From contig CACNAX010000004.1 in NCBI GenBank assembly GCA_902618565.1, forward strand, positions 1-64,000: a stretch of 64,000 bases of DNA, given 5' to 3'. The notes under the pieces are model-generated. The model made no database searches and was not told the origin of the DNA. It saw only the letters and a program-made list of their open reading frames with translations. Shown here piece after piece: positions 43,615 to 53,926 of the stretch (position 1 is the first letter of the stretch; every line of letters starts with the position of its first letter). A program made the position numbers and the translations under genes. This DNA comes from an uncultured Pelagibacteraceae bacterium. Its GTDB lineage: Bacteria > Pseudomonadota > Alphaproteobacteria > Pelagibacterales > Pelagibacteraceae.

Positions 43615-44369
43615 TAATTAGAAAATCAGAAAAAGGATTTGCAATGGTTTTGTCATTAGTTTTGCTATTGGCAATGTCATTAATGGGTGGAGCATTGATA
43701 TTAATTTCATCAGGTGACCATCAAAGCAATAATAACAGTGATCAATATCAACAAACATTTTATGCTGCAGAGATGGCTCTGTTAGAAGGAGAAAAATATA
43801 TTTTAAATGAGAAAAGTGGACCATGGGATGGAAAAAGCGCTAGAGATACTTCGAAAGCAAATTTACCAGAAGATCATACCTCTCCTTTTTTAGGAACTAT
43901 GAGTGCGCAAAACTATAATCCAGGTTCTAAATATAAATTTACATCAACAATTGATCGAAAATTTATAAATACAGGCACATCTTGTTTTAAAAGCTATAGA
44001 GATATTGATAGAGATAATCCAGACGACAAAAAAAGGATGAGAGTTATAAAGAATGAAACCACGAAAAAAGAAGTGGCTCACAGTTTTAATCTTGGAGTAA
44101 TTCTTGAAAATACTTTTAGAAATAAAGGTAAAGATTTTGAAAAAGAGGAAGCAGTTAGAATGAAAAGTTATTATTATGAGTACTTTATTGAGAGAATTGG
44201 TGCTGCAAGTACACAAGCAATCGGATCCAGCATTAAATTAACGGCATCTGATGCTTCAAAGAATGGTATTGCTTACAGAGTTTATGGTTGTGGTATTTAT
44301 GGAGCTGAAAAAGAAAAAGATAGAATGATAGTTTCGTTAGAAAGTGTGGTAGTTTTACCTAAAAATTAA
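43611..44369 (+). CDS. Minor prepilin, PilX-like
   Basis: The 252-residue protein has leader MIIRKSEKG followed by FAMVLSLVLLLAMSLMGGALILIS. The residue at position 5 is not Glu, as in PilX/GspK-type minor pilins that cap the pilus. The QQTFYAAEMALLEGEKYI segment matches the PilX family. It overlaps the PilW-like gene by 4 nt. PilX-type pilins help PilY1 reach the tip in other bacteria; PilY1 is two genes downstream. Confidence 0.83.
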   Translation: MIIRKSEKGFAMVLSLVLLLAMSLMGGALILISSGDHQSNNNSDQYQQTFYAAEMALLEGEKYILNEKSGPWDGKSARDTSKANLPEDHTSPFLGTMSAQNYNPGSKYKFTSTIDRKFINTGTSCFKSYRDIDRDNPDDKKRMRVIKNETTKKEVAHSFNLGVILENTFRNKGKDFEKEEAVRMKSYYYEYFIERIGAASTQAIGSSIKLTASDASKNGIAYRVYGCGIYGAEKEKDRMIVSLESVVVLPKN

Positions 44370-44419
44370 GGTTTTATTAACTAATAAAATATGAATAAAA
44401 TAAGATAATATATACGTTT

Positions 44420-44968
44420 ATGAAAAAAATTATTTTAATAACCTTCATATTTCTTTTCTCAATTCATGCAAACGCAGCTTGTAAATTTGATTTGGACTTT
44501 GGTGAGGATATCTCAAAAATACAGGATAAATATGGCCCAGCAATGCCACTAGAAAATTTTGGAGAAGATGAATTGAGCATGGTCATTGCTGTTGCTGATG
44601 AAGTCTGCCCAAACCACAGGTTAAAAGATGTTGCTATTGAGTATAGATTTTTAAACGACAAACTAGCTGCGGTTAATTTAATTAGTTTAAATACTGAAAG
44701 CGACACAAAAAAATCTGAAAAATTAACTATAATGAAATATGTAAAAAGAAATTATGGTGACTTTGATACAGGTCAAACTCCAACCTCATATCTTGGATAT
44801 GAAGTATTTGAAAAAACAAAGCAGTTTATAGTTTACCAAAGAATTTTGGATGATCTTGGATTTATTGAAGAGCAAATGTATCTTTCTAACAAAAAATATG
44901 ATGAGTTACTTGGAATTTTCTATAATCAACTTGAAGAAGAGATGGCGAAAAGTGAGTCTCAAAATTAA
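44420..44968 (+). CDS. Secreted protein of unknown function within the pilus operon
   Basis: The 182-residue protein has a signal peptide (1-19, cleavage at ANA|A). The mature part is an acidic alpha/beta-like domain with two Cys (AACKFD, DEVCPNHR). It ends in a Glu/Lys-rich helix (NQLEEEMAKSESQN). I recognise no family. It shares one base with the start of pilY1 (TAATG), so it is co-translated with the pilus adhesin and may be a chaperone or a partner for it. Confidence 0.7.
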   Translation: MKKIILITFIFLFSIHANAACKFDLDFGEDISKIQDKYGPAMPLENFGEDELSMVIAVADEVCPNHRLKDVAIEYRFLNDKLAAVNLISLNTESDTKKSEKLTIMKYVKRNYGDFDTGQTPTSYLGYEVFEKTKQFIVYQRILDDLGFIEEQMYLSNKKYDELLGIFYNQLEEEMAKSESQN

Positions 44969-47900
44969 TGAAATTTAAAATTTTTATATCCAGCCTAATA
45001 CTGTTCTTTTCTTTTTTTGCATCAAACTTACATGCAAAATTATTGCCGCCAGGCACTGGAACACAAGCTGATGTTCCTTCCAACTTATTAATTCTTTTAG
45101 ATAAATCTGGAAGTATGGGTTGGAGAATGAGTAACGCACAATCAATCAATAGAATGTTTGATGGTGTTACGGACAGTTCAGGAAATATTTATATTGCACA
45201 ATTTTCAAGATATGGGGTTAGAAAAATAGATTATACTACTGGTAAAACTGATACTTCTTGGGGTTCAAATGGAAGAGTTGGTATGAGTGGGTCATGTCGA
45301 ACTTACTATCCTTACAGTGCAGATGTTTATAACGGGGTCATGTATGTGGCAAGTTATTATGACCATAGAATTAGAAAGATTAGACTTTCAGATGGTGCTT
45401 GTTTAGGAAGTTTAGCTACTGGCACTTATCCTAGAGGTGTAACAGTTTATCAAAATTATTTATTTACCACTTCCAACAGTGGTTTGTATTCAATGAACCT
45501 GAACACTAATAGTGGAAGACGTTGTAATTTCCATAATGAATGGAGATATACATATGCTATTGCAGGAAGTAACAATACTCTTTACAGTCACTATAGTCGT
45601 TATCTTTATAGTGCTCCTTTAACTAGTGTTGGAGGCACTTTGTGTCCTTCAGGAAGAGCTAAATATTTTAGAGATAGTAATTCGGGCTTTGTTTATGGAA
45701 TGGAAGCAGACCCTAACACAAATGATGTGCTTTATATTATGGCTCGTAGCTATAATAAGATGCGTAAAATAACTGTTAACTCGTCAAGAACTGGATACAC
45801 ATTAAATTGGGACAAAGGCAGATACCGATACATGGGTGTTTCAACTGCAAGTAATACATTTTTTTATTATCCTTTTGGAATTAGTTATGATCATAGCAAT
45901 GATAGGATTATTACCTATGGATATAATGCAAAAAAAGTTCAGGTCTTTGATGAAAATGGAACATATATAAAGTCTATTGGTGGATATGCTGCTACTACAA
46001 GAATGGCAGCAGCACATAAAGCCATAAAAGCAGTGGTCACAGACTCCAATTTAACATCAGGTGTAAATTTTGGCTTTGGTTATTGGTCAAGTTCATGGTC
46101 ATCGAAAGCATGGCCACCAGGTTTTAGTTCATGGTCAGGGGATATAACCACAGGTAGAGCAAAACCTTGTGATACCCAAAACTGTTTAAAAGTAAGAGTT
46201 CATAATGATGGAGCTGCACAAATTAATAAAATTATTTCATCAGTAAATGCAAGAGGTGGAACTGATGCCTATACATTTATGAAAATAGCTCAAGACTATT
46301 ATCTTCATGGAAGTTTAAGCCCAATTGATAAAAATTCACCTTGTCAAAAAAGTTATGTCCTCGTTATTGGAGATGGTGATTGGTACAATCACTCAAAAGC
46401 TGTGGCTATGGCAAAAAACTTATTTAATAATTATAAGATACCCACATTCGCAATTGCTTTTGGAACAGGAATTAGCAATAGAGGAATGAGGTACTTTAAC
46501 GAACTAGCTGTAGCAGGAGGAACAACAAAAGCTATTGTTGCTCCAACAGCAGAGTCACTCAAAACTCAACTAGCTGCTGCTGTTTCTCAAATAATTGCAT
46601 CTAAGTTATCTTTCACAGCGCCTGCTATTACCGCAACATTAAACTCTGATGGATCATTGTATCAAGCGCAGTTTGATTATGCTCAAAATAAAGAATGGAC
46701 TGGAACTATTAAGAGAACAAAAATAGATAAAAAAGGAAATCTTGATACAAAAGATAAAGGTAACTGGTCAGCTGTTGATGTACTGCCTAAACCAGGGAAT
46801 AGAAAGATATGGAGTCCAATTCCTGGAACGGATTATTCGACAAATTATAACAATTGGGTAGAAAGTAATTCTTCAGCGATTGAAAGTATCTTAACTCTAA
46901 AAGGGTTTGATATTCAGGACTATCACAGAAAAACTAAAAATACTGATAATTCTATAAATAATAAAAGATGTGCAAACACAAGTGGTGTAGCAGATGGAAC
47001 AGATGATGATTTAAAAGGCTTAATTAATTTTATAAGAGGGACAGATTATTTTGATTATGATGCAGATTGTAATCTGACAGAAACAAGAGCTAAGCCAATG
47101 GGAGATGTTTACCATTCACAATTAGTTGTTGTAGGACCACCAACTGCAGAAACAGCTTTTACAAGTGAAAATCAAGAGGCTTATTGGAGATCAACTAAGG
47201 GATATGATAGTTGGGCAGAATCTCAGAGATTGAGAAAACCTGTAATTTATGCTGGATCAAATAGTGGAGTTTTGCATGCTTTAGATGCAGGCTCAGGAGT
47301 AGAATTGTGGGGATTTGTGCCACCATTTATAGCATCAAGATTACCTACAATAATGAATACTAACTTAAATGAAATTAATCCAAACAAAGGAGGTTCAAAT
47401 GCAATTTATGGTGTTGATGGATCTCCCGTTCAACATGATATTTTCTTTCAAAGTCCACATGATACATCTGCAAATTGGCATACCGTATTGTTTGTACCTT
47501 ATGGAAGAGGAGGTAGTGGTTTCTCTGTATTAGACGTGACTGATCCTGCAAAACCAGAGCATTTAGTCTCAATATATAATGATATGATTAATAATCAGGT
47601 GTACAGAATGGATCATGCAAATAATGTTTTTGTATATGATTATATAGGTACATCTTATCCTCTAAGTGAATTTATAGAGGCGCAAGAAGTAGGTAACGTT
47701 TATGCTCCAGATAAAGATAATGAAGTAGCAAGTAAGCAAACTTGCGATGATACACAAACTAAGTATTGTTACGAAAGCACAAAATGGACTTTACCAGTAA
47801 AAAGTCTAACTAAAAGTATGCTATCAGTTCTTGAAGATGGAGTTGATATAACAAATAGCATTACAATTAGCTATGATACATCTGGAAACACTCAAATTAA

Positions 47901-49104
47901 TTTCAACAAAAAAATGAAATTTGATGCTGATGAGTCCAAAACTCAAAGAGACAACTCACCGATAGGAGTGAATATAAAACAAGGAGCAGTTGGTACTGGA
48001 GTTGTAACAGACCCTGAATGGGACTACAGTACTCTTGGAGAAACATGGTCAGATCCAAGAATATTTAGACTACCTAATGCTGGTGCTGGAGACAATGTCA
48101 GAGATGACGATATATCAGTCGCTGTAATGGGTGGAGGTTTTGGTGCTCAATTCTCAGGAGCTGGTAGTAATGTATTTGTTATTGATCTGCAATCAAAAGA
48201 TAAGTTTGGACAATTAATAAAGACAATTACAGTAGAAGATACTACTGCAAGCGATATTGATAATTCTGTTCCCGCATCATTAACAGTTATTACTCCAGAT
48301 AAAGCAAGGGGTGCTGACTTTGCGGGAGCACTTGTATACTTGTCTGATTTAGAAGGTAAAATTAGTAAATTAAATTTAACAAATATGAGTACAGATCCTC
48401 AAAATGTACCTATAAAAATGTATGACATAACAACATTATTTAAAGCAGGAGCAACTAAATCAAATGGTAGATACATGTATAAACCATTAGATGCTTCAAT
48501 TGGTGGAACAACAAATAATTTATGGTTGTACGCTGGAACTGGGGATGCTCAAAGATTGAATGCAAGAGTAAAAGGAACAAATAACTTAATGATTGGAATA
48601 AAAGATCCAGATTATCCATTCTATAAATCTATCGCAACTCCAAAAAATGCAGATGATATTACAAAATGTCAAAATACATCAAATGATAGAAGCGGAACTT
48701 CTTGTAGAGTGACAGACAAAGACAGAGGTTGGTATGTTGTATTAAAAGATTTTGCTAAAGTTACTGCTCAACCAAAAGTAAACAATGGTATGGTTTACTT
48801 CCCAGTTTATAGACCATCTGTATCTCAAAACAAATGTGACTTGGGAGATGCATTGATTTGTGTAACTGATGATGAATGCGGAACACATGACTCGTTTATT
48901 GGATTAGAATCTAAAAGAACAGAACAACAAAAAACTTTATGTAGATTTGTTGGTAAAGGGGTCTTATCAGAAATTGTACTTTTCGCTGGCAAAATTTTTG
49001 CAAATATATCTGGTAAATCGTTAGGAGCAGTTGCTGACCTTGTTACATTAGATGCTGCTACTGGTGAGGTTCAAACTTACAGAAAGTCTTGGAGAGAAAA
49101 TTAA
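44968..49104 (+). CDS. pilY1: PilY1-like pilus-tip adhesin with a propeller-like insertion in its VWA domain
   Basis: The 1378-residue exported protein has a signal peptide at 1-23. The von Willebrand A domain opens with LLILLDKSGSMGW (MIDAS, Asp45). It is then broken by about 290 residues of repeated NIYIAQFSR / VMYVASYYD / VLYIMARSY units that look like an NHL-type beta-propeller. The VWA resumes at RMAAAHKAIKAVV (about 343), with GGTDAYTFMKIAQ and AIAFGTGI. The C-terminal half is the PilY1/PilC propeller (VIYAGSNSGVLHALDAGSG, FVPYGRGGSGFSVLDV). Tip location, calcium-tuned retraction and adhesion are known for the family. Confidence 0.92.
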   Translation: MKFKIFISSLILFFSFFASNLHAKLLPPGTGTQADVPSNLLILLDKSGSMGWRMSNAQSINRMFDGVTDSSGNIYIAQFSRYGVRKIDYTTGKTDTSWGSNGRVGMSGSCRTYYPYSADVYNGVMYVASYYDHRIRKIRLSDGACLGSLATGTYPRGVTVYQNYLFTTSNSGLYSMNLNTNSGRRCNFHNEWRYTYAIAGSNNTLYSHYSRYLYSAPLTSVGGTLCPSGRAKYFRDSNSGFVYGMEADPNTNDVLYIMARSYNKMRKITVNSSRTGYTLNWDKGRYRYMGVSTASNTFFYYPFGISYDHSNDRIITYGYNAKKVQVFDENGTYIKSIGGYAATTRMAAAHKAIKAVVTDSNLTSGVNFGFGYWSSSWSSKAWPPGFSSWSGDITTGRAKPCDTQNCLKVRVHNDGAAQINKIISSVNARGGTDAYTFMKIAQDYYLHGSLSPIDKNSPCQKSYVLVIGDGDWYNHSKAVAMAKNLFNNYKIPTFAIAFGTGISNRGMRYFNELAVAGGTTKAIVAPTAESLKTQLAAAVSQIIASKLSFTAPAITATLNSDGSLYQAQFDYAQNKEWTGTIKRTKIDKKGNLDTKDKGNWSAVDVLPKPGNRKIWSPIPGTDYSTNYNNWVESNSSAIESILTLKGFDIQDYHRKTKNTDNSINNKRCANTSGVADGTDDDLKGLINFIRGTDYFDYDADCNLTETRAKPMGDVYHSQLVVVGPPTAETAFTSENQEAYWRSTKGYDSWAESQRLRKPVIYAGSNSGVLHALDAGSGVELWGFVPPFIASRLPTIMNTNLNEINPNKGGSNAIYGVDGSPVQHDIFFQSPHDTSANWHTVLFVPYGRGGSGFSVLDVTDPAKPEHLVSIYNDMINNQVYRMDHANNVFVYDYIGTSYPLSEFIEAQEVGNVYAPDKDNEVASKQTCDDTQTKYCYESTKWTLPVKSLTKSMLSVLEDGVDITNSITISYDTSGNTQINFNKKMKFDADESKTQRDNSPIGVNIKQGAVGTGVVTDPEWDYSTLGETWSDPRIFRLPNAGAGDNVRDDDISVAVMGGGFGAQFSGAGSNVFVIDLQSKDKFGQLIKTITVEDTTASDIDNSVPASLTVITPDKARGADFAGALVYLSDLEGKISKLNLTNMSTDPQNVPIKMYDITTLFKAGATKSNGRYMYKPLDASIGGTTNNLWLYAGTGDAQRLNARVKGTNNLMIGIKDPDYPFYKSIATPKNADDITKCQNTSNDRSGTSCRVTDKDRGWYVVLKDFAKVTAQPKVNNGMVYFPVYRPSVSQNKCDLGDALICVTDDECGTHDSFIGLESKRTEQQKTLCRFVGKGVLSEIVLFAGKIFANISGKSLGAVADLVTLDAATGEVQTYRKSWREN

Positions 49105-49116
49105 TAAAAAGGTGTA

Positions 49117-51135
49117 ATGAAAAAAATATACCTCAGCTTAATTTTATTCTTTTTATTTAGCTCTTTAGGTCATGCTACTTGTCTTAAAACTGTAACTACT
49201 GCGCTAACTGATGTGCAAACTTGTGGAACAAGTGAAACCTTGACTGTTAAGTCAACTGGTTCAATAGTATTTAGTGGATCTAAAGCAGTAAGAGCAAATA
49301 ATGGTGTTGGTGCATCAAATACAACCGTAATCAACCATGGTTTGATAAGTGCAACGGGTGATACCATAAATATGAAAAACGCCCCTGGTACAAATAAAAT
49401 TACTAATTCAGGTACAATAAATACAGCTCAAAATGAAAATGCTAGCAGTGGTATTGCTGTTTTAGTTCAGAAAACAGATAACACTGAGATTGTTAATAGT
49501 GGAACTATTCATGGTGGAAATACTGCTATACAAGGTCTAACAACTGACGATATAACCATTACAAACAGTGGTACTATTTCTGCAAATTTGAATACTTCTC
49601 CTGCCATTTACCTTACCAATGGAACAGATGCAACAATAACAAACACTGGAACTATTACAAGTTTAAGACATGGGATTAGACTTGGTAAATCTCATGGTTC
49701 ATTCAATAATGCTACAATTATTAATTCTGGTTTAATTGCTGGCACAACTCATAATAATAGAAATTCAATATATGTTAGCGATGATGACAATGTAACTTCG
49801 GGATTTAATTTAATAACAAAAGGAGAAGGACATTATGATGGTAAAATTCTACTTAGTGATCAAAACGGAACAACCGGTGTAACATTTTTCGACTTTACGT
49901 TAGATTGTAGTATTTCAAGAGATCAGACCATAGAAATTCATGAGAAACAAAATATGAGGGTAATCAACAATTTATGTGGGAATGATACTTATGAAATTCT
50001 AGACTCAAATTTAAATCCAGATGGAGATAATTCTGAAACAAATGGATATTTAAGAATTTATGGTGAAGATTTAGATATTGATAGCCATAATAAAAAATAT
50101 CGATCTGAAATATTTTTATCTAATTTAAATGATATTTTCAATTCGGTTTCAGAAGAAAAAAAATCTAGTGGATATTACTCTGTTAAAAAAAGAGATAATA
50201 TTTATAAAAGTGAAACAAGTGGTGTAACGGGGGACTTTGAAATTGAAAATGATAATTTTACACCGTTCTTAAGTTATTCATCTCAGCAAGCTAAATTTAA
50301 TAATGGAGAAGCTTTAGATAGTGAAAATTTAGCTATCGGTTTAAAAAAAGATATTGATTACGAGAAATTTAAATTTTCTGTAGTTTCAATTTTTGGGTTA
50401 ACTCAAAATAAATATTTAGATCTTGAAACTGAAACACAACAAACTATTTCAAAAGAAAATCTAGGTCAGTTTGCTGCTGTAAATTATAAAGCATCTAAAG
50501 AAATAGAAATTGATGATAGTCAAAGTTTAAATATTGAAGTGGATGGTAAATATGGTCTTAGAAGACTTCCAACTTATCTAACATCTTTTACAGATGGGGA
50601 TCTTTCTGTTGATGATGCTGTGGATCAAGTATTATCAGGTGGATTTAACGTTGAGTATTCAAAATCTTTTGAAAATGGCTTCGTTCTTAAGCCATATACA
50701 GGCCTATCTTTAAATCAAACTTTGAGTGAAAAAATTGACATTGTTGCAGACGGTGAAAGGAAAGACATGGCCCATTATTTGGATGATGATTTAGCAGTAA
50801 AAGCTGGTTTAAATATTAGCAAAAATACTGATAATTTCGGCCTAAACTTTAATCTAGAGTTTAATGAACAAAATGGACTTAAAGACAGCCAAGTAAGTAT
50901 TTCATTAACGAAAGTAATTCAAAATAATATTAGCAAAAAAATAGAGGGTCTACCTATTGATCCAGAACTAGAAAAATTATTTGATCAATTACAATTAGCT
51001 AGAGAAAATGAGAGATTGGCTGAGATAACTGGTAGAGTGGTTGAAGAAAATAGAGTAATGAAAGAAATGATTATTCAATTGATCAAAGAAAATAATAAAT
51101 TCAAGACTGAAAGAAATCTTTTGCTAAAAAACTAA
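49117..51135 (+). CDS. Autotransporter-like surface protein ending in a coiled coil
   Basis: The 672-residue exported protein has a signal peptide at 1-20. Residues about 60-230 carry repeated I-T-N-S-G-T-I motifs (KITNSGTINT, ITITNSGTISA, ATITNTGTITS), as in beta-helical autotransporter passengers. About 375-615 are amphipathic strands compatible with an outer-membrane barrel (PFLSYSSQQAKF, LKPYTGLSLNQTL, FGLNFNLEFNEQNG, VSISLTKVI). It does not end in an aromatic residue. It continues for about 50 residues as a charged coiled coil (ELEKLFDQLQLARENERLAE). It lies 12 nt after pilY1 and so is probably expressed with the pilus tip genes. Confidence 0.75.
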   Translation: MKKIYLSLILFFLFSSLGHATCLKTVTTALTDVQTCGTSETLTVKSTGSIVFSGSKAVRANNGVGASNTTVINHGLISATGDTINMKNAPGTNKITNSGTINTAQNENASSGIAVLVQKTDNTEIVNSGTIHGGNTAIQGLTTDDITITNSGTISANLNTSPAIYLTNGTDATITNTGTITSLRHGIRLGKSHGSFNNATIINSGLIAGTTHNNRNSIYVSDDDNVTSGFNLITKGEGHYDGKILLSDQNGTTGVTFFDFTLDCSISRDQTIEIHEKQNMRVINNLCGNDTYEILDSNLNPDGDNSETNGYLRIYGEDLDIDSHNKKYRSEIFLSNLNDIFNSVSEEKKSSGYYSVKKRDNIYKSETSGVTGDFEIENDNFTPFLSYSSQQAKFNNGEALDSENLAIGLKKDIDYEKFKFSVVSIFGLTQNKYLDLETETQQTISKENLGQFAAVNYKASKEIEIDDSQSLNIEVDGKYGLRRLPTYLTSFTDGDLSVDDAVDQVLSGGFNVEYSKSFENGFVLKPYTGLSLNQTLSEKIDIVADGERKDMAHYLDDDLAVKAGLNISKNTDNFGLNFNLEFNEQNGLKDSQVSISLTKVIQNNISKKIEGLPIDPELEKLFDQLQLARENERLAEITGRVVEENRVMKEMIIQLIKENNKFKTERNLLLKN

Positions 51136-53019
51136 CTTTAAAACTTTTGTAAAACTTATTTGGTTATTTGAGTAGATCTGCTTCTCGTAAAATTTAAAAA
51201 AATTTTGGTATTTTGTTTTATCTTTTTCCATAAGTTTAAGATAAATCTCTTGGATAGTATCCGAATTTTTTATTTGAAGTTTTCTTTTCTTTCCTAGAAG
51301 AATGAAAGCTAATTTTAGCCTCATCAAATTAGTTGAATTGAAATTATATAATAATTTTATGCTTACAAATAATAATATTGGTACGAATATCCAAACAATG
51401 ATTTTTGAAAAATTTAAATTTAGTAATTCTTTTATAAAATTTTTTCTTTCGTTATCATCATATGATAGTAAATGTTGTGTCCATACAAAATCAACATAGT
51501 TAAAATAAAAATTCATTATTTTGAAAAAATTATTAGAAAATATCGTGCTTGAAGATTTATCATTGTTTACGAAATAATTATTTAATGAGTTTCTAATATT
51601 AGAATTAGGTATTGCCCTAGTTGGATCAATTCTAACCCACCCTTTTTCATCAAACCAAACTTCTGCCCAAGCATGCGTATCTTTTTGTTTAAATTGGAAA
51701 AAATTCCCTATCTCATTTAAATCTCCACCATAGTAACCTGTCACTATCCGACTTGGAATTTGTGCTAATCTTGTAAGTAAGACAAACATTCCTGCATAAT
51801 ATTCGCAGTATCCTTCTTTAGAATTAAAGAAAAAGTTTTCATATTTATTATTTGAGTTTATCTGAGGACTAAGGTTGTAAAAATATGATCCATCAGAAAA
51901 TCTTTTATAAATTTTTTCGATAAATTCTTCTTTAGTACTTACATTATTTTTATTTACCCATTCTTTTATTTTTGGGGATACATTTTCTGGTAACAAAGTA
52001 TAATAATTTTTTAGTGGGTTATCCAAAGAATAATCAGATTTATTCATTTTAAAAATTAATTTCTTCTTTCTGTCAATTAGTTCCCTACTTACAAAAGACT
52101 GGTTAAAATAATCTTTTGTAATTTGAATATCATTAGTGATTAATTTTGAGTTTTTTAAACTTGGAATCCATTTTTTTTTATATGGTTCTAAAATAATCTG
52201 ATAATTTTTATTTAAATCTTCATTACTATTTATTCTCAAAGAATTTTTAAATTCACTAAAAAGATAGTAACTTGAGGAAGGTCTCCAAGATTGATCTTTT
52301 TCCATATAATCAAAGATTTTGACCCTAAAATAAAGATCCTCCTTCTTAAAATTGTTATTTATTAAAGTAAAAACTTCTTCATCTGAGTTCGAAAACTGGC
52401 TGAATGAACCAAGATCTATGCTATCTGGAATACCTACTGAGCTTGTAGATGTATCAAATAATCTGAAATTTACCTCTGCCCTAGGAAATACAAGATAAAA
52501 AATAATAATAATCGGAAATATACTAAGAGCAAATCCTAAATATTTTAAAATATTTTTTAAACTGAAATCGAGAATTTCCTTTTGTTGAATAAGATACATG
52601 TTAACAACTAAAAGTATTAGGATTAGAAACGAGTTTAATGTACTTAGTATATCTTGTCCCTTAACTAAACTTGCTACAGCAATAATCATAGAGATTAAAT
52701 TAAATGACAAAAGATTATTTTTATTTTTAAGTTCTGAGAACTTTATTATTAGCAAAACTCCAAGGCAGTTTAGAAAAAAATCTTCGGACAAAACATATTG
52801 ATTGAAAATCAATTGAATATATAAAGCTCCCAAAGCAAATACTCCAACTGCTATGGACTTGAACTTAAAGTGTATTTTTGAAAAAATAAAACTTAAAATA
52901 AATAAAGTGCCCCAAAATATTTTATTAGTTAATATTAAATCTGTAGACAACGAAACTAAGCAAAAAAATAATATAATATAAGTAAGAAGACTAATATTTT
53001 GCGATTTAATTTTTAACAT
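51124..53019 (-). CDS. TgpA-like membrane transglutaminase/protease (DUF3488-transglutaminase)
   Basis: The 631-residue protein has five or more N-terminal membrane spans (residues 10-185), then a periplasmic transglutaminase-like domain with the full triad: Cys in EGYCEYYAGMFVLLTR, His in DTHAWAEVWFD and Asp in RIDPTRA. One more span near 555-575 (IIVWIFVPILLFVSIKLLY) leads to a short cytoplasmic tail. It is the last gene of a MoxR-DUF58-TgpA set, a widespread trio of unclear role. The 3' end overlaps the convergent autotransporter-like gene by 12 nt. Confidence 0.88.
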   Translation of the reverse strand: MLKIKSQNISLLTYIILFFCLVSLSTDLILTNKIFWGTLFILSFIFSKIHFKFKSIAVGVFALGALYIQLIFNQYVLSEDFFLNCLGVLLIIKFSELKNKNNLLSFNLISMIIAVASLVKGQDILSTLNSFLILILLVVNMYLIQQKEILDFSLKNILKYLGFALSIFPIIIIFYLVFPRAEVNFRLFDTSTSSVGIPDSIDLGSFSQFSNSDEEVFTLINNNFKKEDLYFRVKIFDYMEKDQSWRPSSSYYLFSEFKNSLRINSNEDLNKNYQIILEPYKKKWIPSLKNSKLITNDIQITKDYFNQSFVSRELIDRKKKLIFKMNKSDYSLDNPLKNYYTLLPENVSPKIKEWVNKNNVSTKEEFIEKIYKRFSDGSYFYNLSPQINSNNKYENFFFNSKEGYCEYYAGMFVLLTRLAQIPSRIVTGYYGGDLNEIGNFFQFKQKDTHAWAEVWFDEKGWVRIDPTRAIPNSNIRNSLNNYFVNNDKSSSTIFSNNFFKIMNFYFNYVDFVWTQHLLSYDDNERKNFIKELLNLNFSKIIVWIFVPILLFVSIKLLYNFNSTNLMRLKLAFILLGKKRKLQIKNSDTIQEIYLKLMEKDKTKYQNFFKFYEKQIYSNNQISFTKVLKLVF

Positions 53020-53926
53020 TTGAAATATACTTTAAAATTTTATTTAGAGAGTTTTTATTTTCGTTTAAATGGAACACACTATCTTTGTGTTTAAAGGTTA
53101 AATTTAGACTTTTTGTGAAATAATAATCTAAAATAAATACTGAGTAACTTAATAATTTCTCAAATTCTATATGACTGTATTTATTTAAATCTAGGATTGA
53201 TTTTTTTGAGCTTTTAAAAGACTTAAATTCTTTTACAAATTTTTTATCTCCAATAATTGATTTTTTCCAAGCGATTTTTGAGTAACTATCTCCTTTTTTG
53301 TATTCATCTATACCGTCAAATTCATCAGAATTATTATTTTGGTGAATTTTAAATTCTTGTAATAATTCTTGATTAGGAATTAATTTTTGTGGAAATACAT
53401 ATACTTTACTAAAAGGTTGATAATTTATTTTTGTCCTTATTATTCCAAATGGATAAATCGATTTTAAAATTATTTTATTTAAAGAATAGACACCTCTTTT
53501 GTCGTTTTTATATTTTATATTAAATTCTTTTATTTTAGTTGATAAATTAAAATTTCCTATTATTGATTTATTGATCTGTAAATCGATATTTAATTTTTTC
53601 TCTTTTGTATCATTAATAATCTTAAAGTTTATAAGTTCCGTTTTATTTGATTCAACTAAGTATTCAGTTAGAAAGTTTATTCTTAAATTATTAATATTTT
53701 GATGTGAGACAAAAATTGAAACAAAGAAAATAAAGAAAATAACAATTGAAATAAGAAGTCCTGAGTTATTTTCATAAAATACAGATATTAAAAAGCAAAA
53801 AAATACAAACAATCCCAATAATAATCCTTGAAGATTGGGATATATGTAAATTTTAAGTTTTTTATTTAGATTAATTAAATGCTTAAAGTCTAAGTTCGTT
53901 AATCTCTGTACTAGCTGATTAACCAT
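53006..53926 (-). CDS. DUF58-domain membrane protein
   Basis: The 306-residue protein has two close membrane spans (about 32-75), a beta-rich central region, and the DUF58 motif DEFDGIDEYKKGDSYSKIAWKKS. The C-terminal part resembles a degenerate VWA-like fold (SKKSILDLNKYSHIEFEKLLSYSV). It acts with MoxR ATPases in other bacteria, by an unknown mechanism. It overlaps moxR by 8 nt and the transglutaminase gene by 14 nt. Confidence 0.83.
   Translation of the reverse strand: MVNQLVQRLTNLDFKHLINLNKKLKIYIYPNLQGLLLGLFVFFCFLISVFYENNSGLLISIVIFFIFFVSIFVSHQNINNLRINFLTEYLVESNKTELINFKIINDTKEKKLNIDLQINKSIIGNFNLSTKIKEFNIKYKNDKRGVYSLNKIILKSIYPFGIIRTKINYQPFSKVYVFPQKLIPNQELLQEFKIHQNNNSDEFDGIDEYKKGDSYSKIAWKKSIIGDKKFVKEFKSFKSSKKSILDLNKYSHIEFEKLLSYSVFILDYYFTKSLNLTFKHKDSVFHLNENKNSLNKILKYISNVKN

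Noticed and set aside
43944..44216. 90-codon leftward ORF antisense to the PilX-like gene
   Set aside because: Hydrophobic and Phe/Ser-rich as expected for the reverse of Glu/Lys-rich coding sequence; no start context or neighbour.
44886..45149. 87-codon leftward ORF across the start of pilY1
   Set aside because: Antisense to two well-supported secreted-protein genes; no independent support.
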